DNA from: Ruegeria atlantica
GTDB taxonomy: Bacteria; Pseudomonadota; Alphaproteobacteria; Rhodobacterales; Rhodobacteraceae
NCBI GenBank assembly: GCA_013032095.1
Contig: WQBJ01000004.1
Span: forward strand, 62,001 to 126,000
Direction: 5' to 3'
Length of the DNA stretch: 64,000 nucleotides
The notes under the pieces are model-generated. The model saw nothing but the letters and a program-made list of their open reading frames with translations. It searched no databases and was not told the origin of the DNA. Both the position numbers and the translations under genes were made by a program. Shown in pieces: positions 16,162 through 24,801 of this stretch (position 1 is its first letter; each line of letters begins with the position of its first letter).

Positions 16162-17274
16162 TTACGCCAACAGTTCGAACTCCACACTTGCGCGGACACG
16201 CCCGTTCACCTGAATTTCCAACCGATGCGCACCAGGGAACAGTTTAAACGTCGTCGCGTTGCCCTTAAGCTTGTGTTTCTTGGACAGGCTCAACACACCA
16301 TCGCGCAAAGCGGTCTGCTTCAACTTGTGCACCTTCGCTGAGGTTTTTCCGCCAGCGCGTTGAAAATGAATGATATAATCGACCAGCACAGGTTGATCAC
16401 CTTCACCGCATAGGGTGACATCAAACTCCAGCGCCTCACCGATCCGGGCATCGCCATTCACCTGCACGGTGGTTGTTATCTTTGCCTCTGGATCAAATCC
16501 TAGCATTTTCATCGCCCCCGGATGCCCTGCCTTCACCAGCCCCCGCAAGGTATGAGAGGTCATCCAGCGCAGTTCATCCGTGTCCTGCTTCTCCGCCGAG
16601 GTCCATGTACGCAACCGACCCAGCACCAATTCTGGGTCTTTCTTGGTGACATCGTTCAAATGGTTTGCCACCGAACGCGTGACATAGCGTGTTGGATCGC
16701 TATGAAGTCGGTCCAACAACGGCAACGGATCGGTCAGTTCCAACCCCACCGCCTGCCCCCAGGGCAAACGCGGCCGTGTACCTTCGCTGACAAGGCGGCG
16801 CACGTGATAGCTGTCATGCGCGCACCATTGCTCCATTCGCTCCAACACCTGATCCGGATAGCGGTTCAGGAAGGGCCGGATTGCCCATTCCATCGAGAAC
16901 CGCTGTGTCAGCTCTGCTAACATGTCCAGCGCTAGATCGGGATAGTCGATCCCAACGACCGCCACCCAATCGCCCAGAGGCGCAAAGATGAAATCACCGA
17001 AATCGTCATCCGTTTTGTCAGGGTCCAGCGGAGGTGGCAGCGCACGCAGTAGGATCGGAGCAACGTCCGGTAACTCTCCCGGCAAGGCCTGTTGCAGACA
17101 TTCGGCAATCCAGGCCATGCGCTCCTTCAACTCAAGATCCAACAGGCGCGACATGACCTGCGCCTCAAACGACCCGGCATCAAAGGACGCCTCAGCCCCG
17201 GCAAAAAGGCCCGCGAGATAACGGGTCTTTTCAGCGTTGAACAACTGATCCTTCAGCGAAAACCCTTGCGACAT
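16162..17274 (-). CDS. AlkC-like DNA alkylation repair HEAT-repeat protein
   Basis: A 370-residue protein. The N-terminal ~260 residues are helical repeats with the AlkC/AlkD-like pattern (FSLKDQLFNAEKTRYLAGLF; a central HVRRLVSEGTRPRLPWG; later YVTRSVANHLNDVTKKDP). A C-terminal beta-rich domain (about 270-370) resembles the Ig-like extension found in some AlkC proteins. AlkC glycosylases excise N3- and N7-alkylated bases. The start at 17274 is 2 nt after the SDR stop, so the genes are coupled. Together with the SnoaL gene they form a three-gene unit with a LexA-type box in front. Whether it is catalytically active cannot be told from sequence. Confidence 0.85.
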   Translation of the reverse strand: MSQGFSLKDQLFNAEKTRYLAGLFAGAEASFDAGSFEAQVMSRLLDLELKERMAWIAECLQQALPGELPDVAPILLRALPPPLDPDKTDDDFGDFIFAPLGDWVAVVGIDYPDLALDMLAELTQRFSMEWAIRPFLNRYPDQVLERMEQWCAHDSYHVRRLVSEGTRPRLPWGQAVGLELTDPLPLLDRLHSDPTRYVTRSVANHLNDVTKKDPELVLGRLRTWTSAEKQDTDELRWMTSHTLRGLVKAGHPGAMKMLGFDPEAKITTTVQVNGDARIGEALEFDVTLCGEGDQPVLVDYIIHFQRAGGKTSAKVHKLKQTALRDGVLSLSKKHKLKGNATTFKLFPGAHRLEIQVNGRVRASVEFELLA

Positions 17275-17276
17275 GG

Positions 17277-18056
17277 CTACATCGTCATATTGCCGGCACC
17301 GCCATCCAGCAGAATGTTCTGCCCAACGATGAACCCGGCGTGTTGCGAGCAAAGAAACGCACAAGTTGCGCCGAATTCCTGCCGCGTCCCATAGCGGCGG
17401 GCGGGAATTGTCGCCGCACGTGCGGCGCGGGCATCATCCAACGAAATACCCTTCTGTTCCGACACACCACTATCCAGCGATAGAGCACGGTCCGTATCGT
17501 GAATACCGGGCAGCAAGTTGTTGATGTTTACTCCATATTGCGCCACCTGCCGCGAAGTACCCGCCACATATCCTGTCAGACCGGTCCGCGCGGCGTTCGA
17601 CAGGCCCAAAGCCGCAATCGGCGCGCGCACAGATTGCGAGGTGATATTCACCACGCGACCCCAACCCTTGTCGATCATTCCAGGCAACAGCGCTTTCATA
17701 AAAGCAATCGGCGTCAGCATATTGGCATCCAGCGCCTTGATGAAATCCTCACGGTCCCAGTCCGACCACAGGCCGGGTGGAGGGCCACCCGCATTTGTTA
17801 CAAGGATATCAATGCCCTGCGCCGCGTCGATCAACTGAGCCTGATTTTGCGGTTCGGTCACGTCGCAGGCCAACGTCTGCACGTCCACACCGTATTCAGA
17901 CCGCAGTCGGGCGGCCTCGGCCTCTAGCGCCTCGGCCCCGCGCGCGTTCATCAGCAGATCGACGCCCGCCTCGGCCAGCGCCTCCGCACAGCCCAAACCA
18001 AGGCCCTTGCTGCTGGCACAGACCAGCGCGCGTTTTCCCCGAATTCCCAGATCCAT
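17277..18056 (-). CDS. SDR-family protein lacking the catalytic Tyr/Lys
   Basis: A 259-residue Rossmann protein resembling the subgroup of SDRs that is like beta-ketoacyl-ACP reductase. It has an ASSKGLGLG nucleotide motif, a DVTEP motif, TNAGGPPP and a Ser in NITSQS. Where Tyr-x-x-x-Lys is expected it reads LSNAARTG, so the pair appears as Ser and Arg. The subgroup with SNxxR is recurrent in proteobacteria, so this is a lineage feature rather than a mutation. The start at 18056 is set by GGGGAGG about 6 nt upstream. It lies between a SnoaL-like gene and an AlkC-like gene in one probable operon. Activity unknown. Confidence 0.85.
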   Translation of the reverse strand: MDLGIRGKRALVCASSKGLGLGCAEALAEAGVDLLMNARGAEALEAEAARLRSEYGVDVQTLACDVTEPQNQAQLIDAAQGIDILVTNAGGPPPGLWSDWDREDFIKALDANMLTPIAFMKALLPGMIDKGWGRVVNITSQSVRAPIAALGLSNAARTGLTGYVAGTSRQVAQYGVNINNLLPGIHDTDRALSLDSGVSEQKGISLDDARAARAATIPARRYGTRQEFGATCAFLCSQHAGFIVGQNILLDGGAGNMTM

Positions 18057-18129
18057 GCGATCCTCCCCATCTGTCATTGTCCGCACGTCTAGCACCCGCC
18101 AGACGAGGAAGACCAGAAATCAAAATGCG

Positions 18130-18492
18130 TTAGTAGAAGAACTCTTCCCGAACAATTTTGCCATTCGCAACGTGGTAAACGCCGACTTCGCGCATATCGA
18201 AGGCCTCACCGGTTTCCTTAACTTTGCCCTTCACTTCAAAGATCACGGCAAAGCGGTCGTCGCCATGCGGGAACGGATCACTGACCGATGCCTCCGTCAC
18301 TTCATGTGCGCCTTCCCACCATTCATGCTTCCCGCGGATGGCGTCGATGCCGTGGGTTTCCCGGCCCATATCCATAAAGTCCTGCGCCTCGACCGAAACG
18401 GCATCCGGTGCGTATAGCTTATCCAGATTCTCCTTGGCTCGATCCTCGCGGCATCCAGCGACCAGCTCATCGGCGATTTCTTTCAAATTCAT
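18130..18492 (-). CDS. SnoaL-like (NTF2 superfamily) protein
   Basis: A 120-residue single-domain protein with the cone-shaped NTF2 fold pattern: an N-terminal helix (LKEIADELVAGCREDRAKENLDKLYAP, given here in part), a GIDAIRGKHEWWEG segment, then strands ending in EVGVYHVANGKIVREEFFY. Such domains bind small molecules or catalyse isomerisation. The start at 18492 has GGAG 8 nt upstream. It is the first gene of the SnoaL-SDR-AlkC unit, with a 73-nt gap to the SDR. The box GTTC-N7-GTTC lies 18 nt upstream of its start. Confidence 0.82.
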   Translation of the reverse strand: MNLKEIADELVAGCREDRAKENLDKLYAPDAVSVEAQDFMDMGRETHGIDAIRGKHEWWEGAHEVTEASVSDPFPHGDDRFAVIFEVKGKVKETGEAFDMREVGVYHVANGKIVREEFFY

Positions 18493-18510
18493 TGGTTTTC
18501 TCCACAATTT

Positions 18511-18525
18511 GTTCACTATATGTTC
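18511..18525. promoter_or_regulatory. LexA (SOS) box candidate, alphaproteobacterial type
   Basis: An exact GTTC-N7-GTTC direct repeat (GTTCACTATATGTTC). This is the known LexA-binding consensus of alphaproteobacteria. It sits in the divergent promoter region, 18 nt upstream of the SnoaL start and 76 nt upstream of prfC. By chance about two exact matches are expected on both strands of 64 kb, so placement in front of an operon that ends in a DNA alkylation repair gene is the main support. Confidence 0.5.
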
Positions 18526-18601
18526 TTATTGCCATAGCCGCACGATTCGAACCACCCCCTTTGTCTTGCTTCGGCAGGATTACCCGCCTATACGCGCGCT
18601 C

Positions 18602-20206
18602 ATGCTTGATACCTCGAACCAACCCACCTTGCCGCCCGAGATTGCCCGGCGCCGGACATTCGCCATCATCTCTCACCCGGATGCGGGCAAGACGACGCTG
18701 ACTGAAAAGTTCCTTCTTTATGGGGGCGCAATTCAGATGGCCGGTCAGGTGCGCGCTAAGGGTGAGGCGCGGCGGACGCGCTCGGACTTCATGCAGATGG
18801 AGAAGGATCGGGGCATCTCGGTTTCCGCCTCGGCGATGTCGTTCGACTATGCGAATTTCCGGTTCAATCTGGTGGACACGCCCGGTCACAGCGACTTCTC
18901 GGAAGACACTTATCGCACACTGACCGCCGTGGACGCGGCCGTTATGGTGATTGACGGTGCAAAGGGTGTCGAAAGCCAGACGCAGAAATTGTTCGAGGTT
19001 TGCCGCCTGCGCGATCTGCCGATCTTGACCTTTTGTAACAAGATGGACCGCGAAAGCCGCGATACATTCGAGATCATCGATGAAATTCAGGAAATGCTGG
19101 CCATCGACGTCACTCCTGCTGCGTGGCCGATCGGTGTGGGTCGGGATTTCATCGGCTGCTACGACATGCTGCGTGACCGGCTGGAATTGATGGACCGCGC
19201 CGACCGCAACAAGGTGGCTGAAAGCATCGAGATCAACGGCCTGGACGATCCGAAACTTGCCGAACACGTGCCCGAACACTTGCTCGACAAACTGCTGGAA
19301 GAGGTCGAGATGGCGCGTGAGTTGCTGCCTGCGCTCGACCCACAGGCCGTGCTTGAAGGGCATATGACCCCAATATGGTTCGGCTCAGCTATCAACTCAT
19401 TCGGCGTAAAGGAGTTGATGGAAGGCATCGGTGCTTATGGTCCTCAGCCGCAGACGCAGTCCGCACAACCGCGTCAGATTTCCCCGGATGAGAAGAAGGT
19501 CGCTGGCTTTGTGTTCAAAGTGCAGGCCAATATGGACCCCAAGCACCGCGACCGAGTGGCCTTTGTCCGCATGGCGTCGGGTCACTTCAAGCGCGGCATG
19601 AAGCTAACCCATGTACGGTCGAAAAAGCCGATGGCGATCTCGAACCCAGTGCTGTTTTTGGCCTCAGATCGGGAACTGGCAGAAGAGGCCTGGGCTGGTG
19701 ACATCATCGGCATCCCGAACCACGGGCAACTGCGCATCGGTGACACGCTGACCGAGGGCGAAGCGCTGCGCGTGACCGGCATCCCTTCGTTTGCGCCGGA
19801 ACTGCTGCAAGGTGTACGCGCGGGCGATCCGATGAAGGCCAAGCATCTGGAAAAGGCCCTAATGCAGTTCGCCGAGGAAGGCGCCGCGAAGGTGTTCAAG
19901 CCCTCAATTGGTTCGGGCTTCATTGTCGGTGTCGTCGGCGCGCTGCAGTTCGAAGTGCTCGCCAGCCGGATTGAGATGGAGTACGGCCTGCCCGTACGGT
20001 TTGAGGCGTCTCAGTTCACGTCGGCTCGCTGGGTCAGCGGTGACAAGACCGAGGTCGACAAGTTCGTCAACGCGAATAAGCAGCACATCGCCCACGACCA
20101 TGACGGCGACATCGTTTATCTGACGCGCCTGCAATGGGATATTGACCGCGTCGAGCGCGACTATCCCGAGTTGAGCCTGACGGCCACCAAGGAAATGATG
20201 ACGTGA
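18602..20206 (+). CDS. prfC: Peptide chain release factor 3
   Basis: A 534-residue translational GTPase that recycles RF1 and RF2. The G-domain carries G1 SHPDAGKTTL, switch-2 DTPGHSDFSEDT and NKMD, followed by beta-barrel and RF3-specific C-terminal domains. The start at 18602 gives the standard length. Earlier in-frame ATGs to 18224 run through the divergent SnoaL gene and are rejected. It is divergently transcribed from the SnoaL-SDR-AlkC operon. Confidence 0.96.
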   Translation: MLDTSNQPTLPPEIARRRTFAIISHPDAGKTTLTEKFLLYGGAIQMAGQVRAKGEARRTRSDFMQMEKDRGISVSASAMSFDYANFRFNLVDTPGHSDFSEDTYRTLTAVDAAVMVIDGAKGVESQTQKLFEVCRLRDLPILTFCNKMDRESRDTFEIIDEIQEMLAIDVTPAAWPIGVGRDFIGCYDMLRDRLELMDRADRNKVAESIEINGLDDPKLAEHVPEHLLDKLLEEVEMARELLPALDPQAVLEGHMTPIWFGSAINSFGVKELMEGIGAYGPQPQTQSAQPRQISPDEKKVAGFVFKVQANMDPKHRDRVAFVRMASGHFKRGMKLTHVRSKKPMAISNPVLFLASDRELAEEAWAGDIIGIPNHGQLRIGDTLTEGEALRVTGIPSFAPELLQGVRAGDPMKAKHLEKALMQFAEEGAAKVFKPSIGSGFIVGVVGALQFEVLASRIEMEYGLPVRFEASQFTSARWVSGDKTEVDKFVNANKQHIAHDHDGDIVYLTRLQWDIDRVERDYPELSLTATKEMMT

Positions 20207-20224
20207 TCGGCCCGAGTGCCGCAT

Positions 20225-21163
20225 ATGGTCGGTAGCCCGACCTGGGGTATCGTTTCGACGGTCCGGGGGTCGGCCCCGGACATCCTGCGTTTTGTGGCCT
20301 ATCACCTCGATCTAGGCGTCGACCGGATGTACATCTATCTGGACGAACCTAACCCCAAGGCGTTCAACGCGCTGAACCGGCACTCAAAAGTCGCAGTTCG
20401 CAACTGCAATGACGGGTTCTGGGCAAATCGCAAACGCGAGCGCCCCGAAAAACACCAGACCCGCCAAACCGCGAATGCCACCTTTACCTACCGCAAGGCC
20501 AGCGAGGACTGGCTCGCCCATATCGACGTGGATGAGTTTCTGTGGCCGGAACGTTCCGTTGCGAAGCTTCTGGCCGAGGTTCCCGACGAAATCCCCGGTA
20601 TGCGAGTCCGCCCGATTGAAGCGATCGCTGGTGGTGACGACTTGTACAAAGCCTATATCCCCACAGGTTCAAACCGCGACAGCATCGTACAGGCGCTCTA
20701 CCCTAACTATGGGGCATTCGTGTTGGCTGGCTTCTTTAGCCATGTGCAAGGCAAGCTATTCGCCCGCACCGGCTTGCCCAAAATCAGTTTTCGAATCCAC
20801 AACCTGTTTCAGAATGGCGATCCGCTGCCCTGCAAGGGCGAACTGCCCTCTGTTGACTTGTGCCACCGCCACGCCCCTGACTGGGAGCACTGGCTAGCCC
20901 ATTATCGGTTCAGGCTTAAGCACGGCTCGTATCAACCCGGCATGTCCCCTAATGTCGCGCGGGAACGCGGCGGGATGAACAAGAATGAGCTCTTCAGCTG
21001 GATCGAAGCCGAAGAGGGCATGGACGGCCTACGCGCCTTTTTTGACGAGATCAGCGGCGCGGACGCTGATGTGCGCAAGCGCCTTGAACAGCAAGGGTTA
21101 ATCCGGCATCGACCACTGGATCTGGACCAAAAACTTCGGAAACACTTCCCCGGAAGTGTTTGA
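20225..21163 (+). CDS. Glycosyltransferase family 2-like protein
   Basis: A 312-residue protein of the Glyco_tranf_2_4 type common in roseobacters. Near the N-terminus it reads SPTWGIVSTVRG..., then FVAYHLDLGVDRMYIYLDEP. The HIDVDEFLWP motif at about 98-107 contains the D-x-D pair that would hold a metal-bound sugar nucleotide. Substrate and acceptor are unknown. It starts 18 nt after prfC (ATG at 20225; GTG at 20216 is also possible) and may share its transcript. No other polysaccharide genes are nearby. Confidence 0.8.
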   Translation: MVGSPTWGIVSTVRGSAPDILRFVAYHLDLGVDRMYIYLDEPNPKAFNALNRHSKVAVRNCNDGFWANRKRERPEKHQTRQTANATFTYRKASEDWLAHIDVDEFLWPERSVAKLLAEVPDEIPGMRVRPIEAIAGGDDLYKAYIPTGSNRDSIVQALYPNYGAFVLAGFFSHVQGKLFARTGLPKISFRIHNLFQNGDPLPCKGELPSVDLCHRHAPDWEHWLAHYRFRLKHGSYQPGMSPNVARERGGMNKNELFSWIEAEEGMDGLRAFFDEISGADADVRKRLEQQGLIRHRPLDLDQKLRKHFPGSV

Positions 21164-21219
21164 ATTGTTGCGTGAAATCCGCACACTTTGTGTACACGAG
21201 GACCTAAAAGGCTCTTCAT

Positions 21220-21233
21220 TTGACCCTGATCAA
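21220..21233. promoter_or_regulatory. FNR/CRP-family site candidate upstream of the DEAD-box helicase
   Basis: TTGACCCTGATCAA fits the FnrL/Dnr-type consensus TTGAY-N4-RTCAA exactly. It lies in the intergenic region 116 nt upstream of the helicase start, within reach of a promoter. No regulator gene of this type is in the window. Confidence 0.4.
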
Positions 21234-21349
21234 TGATTTTGTTATGTCCCCCTCCAAGCCGAAATTGCGCAATGCTGCGTATGGCCATCCGGGCCCGGCA
21301 GACCTTTGACGCGCGGGCCAGGTCTAGAGTCCGCATGAACCGGACATAC

Positions 21350-22693
21350 ATGACAAAGTTTAACGAACTGAACCTGAACCCGAAGGTCCTCAAAGCCATT
21401 GAGGAAGCCGGATACGAAACTCCCACCCCAATCCAGGCCGGGGCGATTCCACCTGCGCTTGAGGGTAAGGACGTTCTGGGTATCGCTCAAACCGGCACCG
21501 GCAAGACCGCCAGTTTTACGCTGCCAATGATCACCCTGCTGGCGCGGGGCCGTGCGCGTGCCCGTATGCCGCGCTCGCTGGTGCTGTGTCCGACGCGGGA
21601 ATTGGCCGCGCAGGTGGCCGAGAATTTTGACACTTACAGCAAGCACCTCAAATTGACCAAGGCGCTGCTGATCGGTGGCGTCAGTTTCAAGGAACAAGAG
21701 GCGCTAATCGACCGCGGCGTGGATGTTCTGATCGCCACCCCAGGCCGCTTGTTGGACCATTTCGAGCGCGGCAAGCTGCTGTTGACCGGCGTTCAGATCA
21801 TGGTGGTGGATGAAGCCGACCGGATGCTGGATATGGGTTTCATCCCCGATATCGAGCGCATCTTCTCGCTGACGCCGTTCACCCGCCAGACGCTGTTCTT
21901 CTCGGCCACAATGGCGTCCGAGATTGAGCGCATCACCGATACGTTCCTTTCCGCTCCTGCCCGGATTGAAGTAGCTCGTCAGGCCACCGCGTCCGAGACC
22001 ATCGAACAGGGCGTGGTCATTTTCAAAGGCGGTCGCCGCGACCGCGAAGCCAGCGCCAAGCGCAAGGTTCTGCGCGCGCTGATTGATGCCGAGGGTGAAA
22101 AGTGCACCAACGCAATCATCTTCTGCAACCGTAAGACGGATGTCGATATTTGCGCGAAATCGTTGAAGAAGTACGGCTATAACGCCGCCGCCATCCACGG
22201 CGATCTGGACCAGTCGCAGCGGATGAAAACGCTGGACGGGTTCCGCGATGGCTCGCTGCGCCTGTTGGTTGCATCTGACGTGGCCGCGCGCGGGTTGGAT
22301 ATCCCGTCGGTCAGCCACGTGTTCAACTTCGACGTCCCCGGCCATGCCGAGGATTATGTCCACCGCATTGGTCGCACCGGTCGTGCCGGGCGCGAAGGCA
22401 AGGCCGTTACAATTTGCTCGGGGCGCGATGAAAAGGCTTTGGATGCGATCGAGAAGCTGATCCAGAAGGAAATCCCTCGGATCGACAACCCGGTTAAAGA
22501 AGAACCGAAAGCTGAAGCAGAAAAGCCCGAGAAGAAGAGCAAATCTTCGGACAGCAAGAAGGCTGATCGCAAAAAGGACAAGGAGTCCAAAGGTCGTGGC
22601 CGCCGCGACGACAGCGGTCCAGCGGTTGTGGGCATGGGCGATCACCTGCCCAGCTTCATCGCTCTCAGCTTTGATGAGCGCCGCGCTGGTTAA
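21350..22693 (+). CDS. RhlE-type DEAD-box ATP-dependent RNA helicase
   Basis: A 447-residue helicase. The Q-motif region is TPTPIQAGAIPP. Motif I AQTGTGKT is at about 46-53, PTRELA follows, then motif II DEAD, SAT in FFSATM, and in the second RecA domain DVAARGLDIP and HRIGRTGRAG. A Lys/Glu-rich tail (about 385-430) and a short conserved end follow. DEAD-box proteins of this group remodel rRNA or mRNA, often in the cold. The start at 21350 (MTKFNELNL) is typical; 21335 is an in-frame alternative. The 3' end overlaps the convergent DMT gene by 4 nt. Confidence 0.94.
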   Translation: MTKFNELNLNPKVLKAIEEAGYETPTPIQAGAIPPALEGKDVLGIAQTGTGKTASFTLPMITLLARGRARARMPRSLVLCPTRELAAQVAENFDTYSKHLKLTKALLIGGVSFKEQEALIDRGVDVLIATPGRLLDHFERGKLLLTGVQIMVVDEADRMLDMGFIPDIERIFSLTPFTRQTLFFSATMASEIERITDTFLSAPARIEVARQATASETIEQGVVIFKGGRRDREASAKRKVLRALIDAEGEKCTNAIIFCNRKTDVDICAKSLKKYGYNAAAIHGDLDQSQRMKTLDGFRDGSLRLLVASDVAARGLDIPSVSHVFNFDVPGHAEDYVHRIGRTGRAGREGKAVTICSGRDEKALDAIEKLIQKEIPRIDNPVKEEPKAEAEKPEKKSKSSDSKKADRKKDKESKGRGRRDDSGPAVVGMGDHLPSFIALSFDERRAG

Positions 22694-23592
22694 ATTGCGA
22701 GCACTAGCGCCAGAATAGAGGCGCCAAGCAAGGTCATCCCGGCGATTTCGCGCCGGGTGATGGTTTCCCGAAAAAACAGAATCGACGCAAACAGGCTGAG
22801 CAGCAGTTCGACCTGCCCCAGCGCTTTGACATACGCAGCGTTCTGCAAAGTGAACGCAAAGAACCAGCAAAACGATCCGCACAGGCTGGTCAAACCGACA
22901 AAAATGCCGGTGCGACGGGTGTTCCACACCGCGCGCAGTTCGGCCCGATCCCGCCACAGCAACCAAATCCCCATGCTTAGGAACTGAAACGTCACAACCA
23001 CTGCCAACGTCACCAGAGCCCGGAACCACGCGTCGATATCGCCAAGCTCCAGCGATGCACCGCGATAGCTAACCGAAGAGAACGCGAACAGCACTCCTGA
23101 CCCTAGCCCGAGGCGTGAGGCCCGATTGGTCAGATGCTTCCACCAGGGACCGTCGCCTTCGGCGGATTTCGACAGCAACAACACCGCCATCAGACCCAAG
23201 AAGATCGCCCCTAGCGCCCCAGAAGAAACCTGATCGCCCAAAATCAGAAAGCCTACGATGGCGGTCTGAATAACCTCGGTTTTCTTGAAGGTAATCCCGA
23301 CAGCAAAGTTGCGCTGTTTGAACAAGGCAACTACGCAAATGGTCGCCAGAATCTGCGTGGTGCCGCCAAGTACCGCAAACAGCCAGAACCACCCGTTCAG
23401 CGGAGGCACGCTGAGGCTGCTCACCTGAAGCGCCACGATCAGCCCTAGCACCGCCAAAGGCATGGAATAGGCAAACCGGGCAAAGGTCGCGCCGGCCGCA
23501 CTCAGCTTTACGGTGCTGAGAGATTTTTGCAGCATGAACCGCACCGTCTGAAACGAAGCGGCAGCGATGGTGACGGGAATCCATAAACTCAT
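22690..23592 (-). CDS. EamA/DMT-superfamily transporter
   Basis: A 300-residue membrane protein with about ten hydrophobic helices in two EamA-like halves. Near the end are GQVELLLSLFASILFFRETITRREIAG..., a typical second-half signature, and a basic loop in the middle. DMT transporters export or import metabolites such as amino acids, nucleotide sugars or nucleosides. The substrate cannot be predicted. It is convergent with the helicase gene and lies 21 nt downstream of the desaturase gene, so it may be the third gene of the DUF2061-desaturase transcript. Confidence 0.85.
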   Translation of the reverse strand: MSLWIPVTIAAASFQTVRFMLQKSLSTVKLSAAGATFARFAYSMPLAVLGLIVALQVSSLSVPPLNGWFWLFAVLGGTTQILATICVVALFKQRNFAVGITFKKTEVIQTAIVGFLILGDQVSSGALGAIFLGLMAVLLLSKSAEGDGPWWKHLTNRASRLGLGSGVLFAFSSVSYRGASLELGDIDAWFRALVTLAVVVTFQFLSMGIWLLWRDRAELRAVWNTRRTGIFVGLTSLCGSFCWFFAFTLQNAAYVKALGQVELLLSLFASILFFRETITRREIAGMTLLGASILALVLAI

Positions 23593-23613
23593 GGATTCCC
23601 TTGTGTCGTTAAA

Positions 23614-24498
23614 TCAACGCCTTGGCCAGAGAGGATGCGCCACCGGGTCTTTCGCTCGCCAGAAATACTGCCTGAACACATCGGTGTAAGAACGGTAGAC
23701 ATAGGACTCATTGCTAGCCAAGTACCGATCCTTTTCGGCGCGATACAGGGCGGGCAACCGATACCAAGGCGTGCCTGGATTCATGTGATGAACCACATGC
23801 AGGTTGTTGTTCAGAAACAGAAAAGCCAGAGGTCCACGATCTTCAATAATCACCGTTCGGGCACGGGCATTTTCATGTGCACGGTGCTCCAGAAAGGTGC
23901 GGATTTTGACCAAACCAAGACTGAAATAGGCAGACAGCACATAGACCCAAATCGGCATTTCCGATTGCCCTACAACCCACAGCACCGCCGCTACGCCCGG
24001 CAAATGCAGCGCCCAGGCGAGAAGGATATTCCTGTCGCCGCGTACAGCACCTTGCAGTTCGTTGCGCATAAACGTGAACTGACCGATTGCCGGACCTAAC
24101 ACGATCCGCCCGAGCAAAGTGTTGTTCGCGGCCAGCAACCGCCTCTGCCACGTGCTGAGCGCGCCCCAGACCTTTGGGTCCAGATAGTTCGACTCAGGAT
24201 CGTCATACGGATCGGTAAGCGTCTCGTCACGGTGATGCGCCAGATGCAGGTCGCGAAACCTTTGGTACGGAATGAACAGCGTCAGTGGCAGTGCCATCAA
24301 CAACTCATTCAGCCATTTTGTGCGAAACGGGTGACCGTGTAGCGCCTCATGTGTCAGTGAGGAATGCAGGGCCGCCACGAATGCCATAACCGGGATTGCC
24401 AACCAGAGCGGCAGCAGAAAAATCACACTCAACCATGCTGCGTAACACGCCAAGATCAGCGCTAGGGTGCCCCACTCGGGTGCCTCACGCCTAAACAT
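23614..24498 (-). CDS. Fatty acid desaturase family membrane protein
   Basis: A 294-residue membrane di-iron protein. The three histidine boxes are H50EALHGH56, H85LAHH89 and NNNLH234VVHH238, plus an EHRAH histidine pair near 205-208. Helices flank boxes 1 and 2. The family includes acyl-lipid desaturases and carotenoid or sphingolipid hydroxylases, so the exact substrate is open. It overlaps the upstream DUF2061 gene by 8 nt. The pair is divergent from an XRE regulator, which suggests control of membrane lipid composition. Confidence 0.87.
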   Translation of the reverse strand: MFRREAPEWGTLALILACYAAWLSVIFLLPLWLAIPVMAFVAALHSSLTHEALHGHPFRTKWLNELLMALPLTLFIPYQRFRDLHLAHHRDETLTDPYDDPESNYLDPKVWGALSTWQRRLLAANNTLLGRIVLGPAIGQFTFMRNELQGAVRGDRNILLAWALHLPGVAAVLWVVGQSEMPIWVYVLSAYFSLGLVKIRTFLEHRAHENARARTVIIEDRGPLAFLFLNNNLHVVHHMNPGTPWYRLPALYRAEKDRYLASNESYVYRSYTDVFRQYFWRAKDPVAHPLWPRR

Positions 24499-24706
24499 TG
24501 CGACCCCATGAAATCCCGGCCCAGATACGCTCGTAAATAACGTACATCGTCAGTCCGATTACCGTATTTACAATTGCAAGCGTCCCGCCCACAGCAGCTG
24601 ACCCGGTGGCAACCAGCCCCACCAGCGTCATCACGAACAGGCCCATGATATTCCACAGCACTGCTTTCACGACAGATCTTCGTCGCGTTTCCATTCCGTC
24701 ACCCAT
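24491..24706 (-). CDS. DUF2061 small membrane protein
   Basis: A 71-residue protein with two hydrophobic helices and the DUF2061 pattern: RRSVVKAVLWNIMG, then a Gly/Ala/Thr-rich second helix, then YVIYERIWAGISWGRN. Function unknown; it is found next to sulfate-assimilation or lipid genes in various bacteria. The ATG at 24694 is an alternative start with GGGTGACGGA just upstream; 24706 has no clear ribosome binding site. It overlaps the desaturase start and is the first gene of that transcript, facing the XRE regulator across a 95-nt AT-rich promoter region. Confidence 0.8.
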   Translation of the reverse strand: MGDGMETRRRSVVKAVLWNIMGLFVMTLVGLVATGSAAVGGTLAIVNTVIGLTMYVIYERIWAGISWGRNV

Positions 24707-24801
24707 ATTATTATTATGTCATCAAAAATACGGGCCGCAGCACGCGATGAAAATTCTGAATATGATTAACAAAACTCATCATACGTGATATTTATAAACA
24801 C

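Noticed and set aside
21704..23029. 441-residue minus-strand frame over the helicase gene
   Set aside because: It lies antisense to well-conserved helicase motifs and resembles no protein. High GC content creates long open shadow frames.
24766..24793. Short inverted TGAT/ATCA motifs in the XRE-desaturase intergenic region
   Set aside because: Arms are only 4 bp and AT-rich; expected by chance in such sequence.
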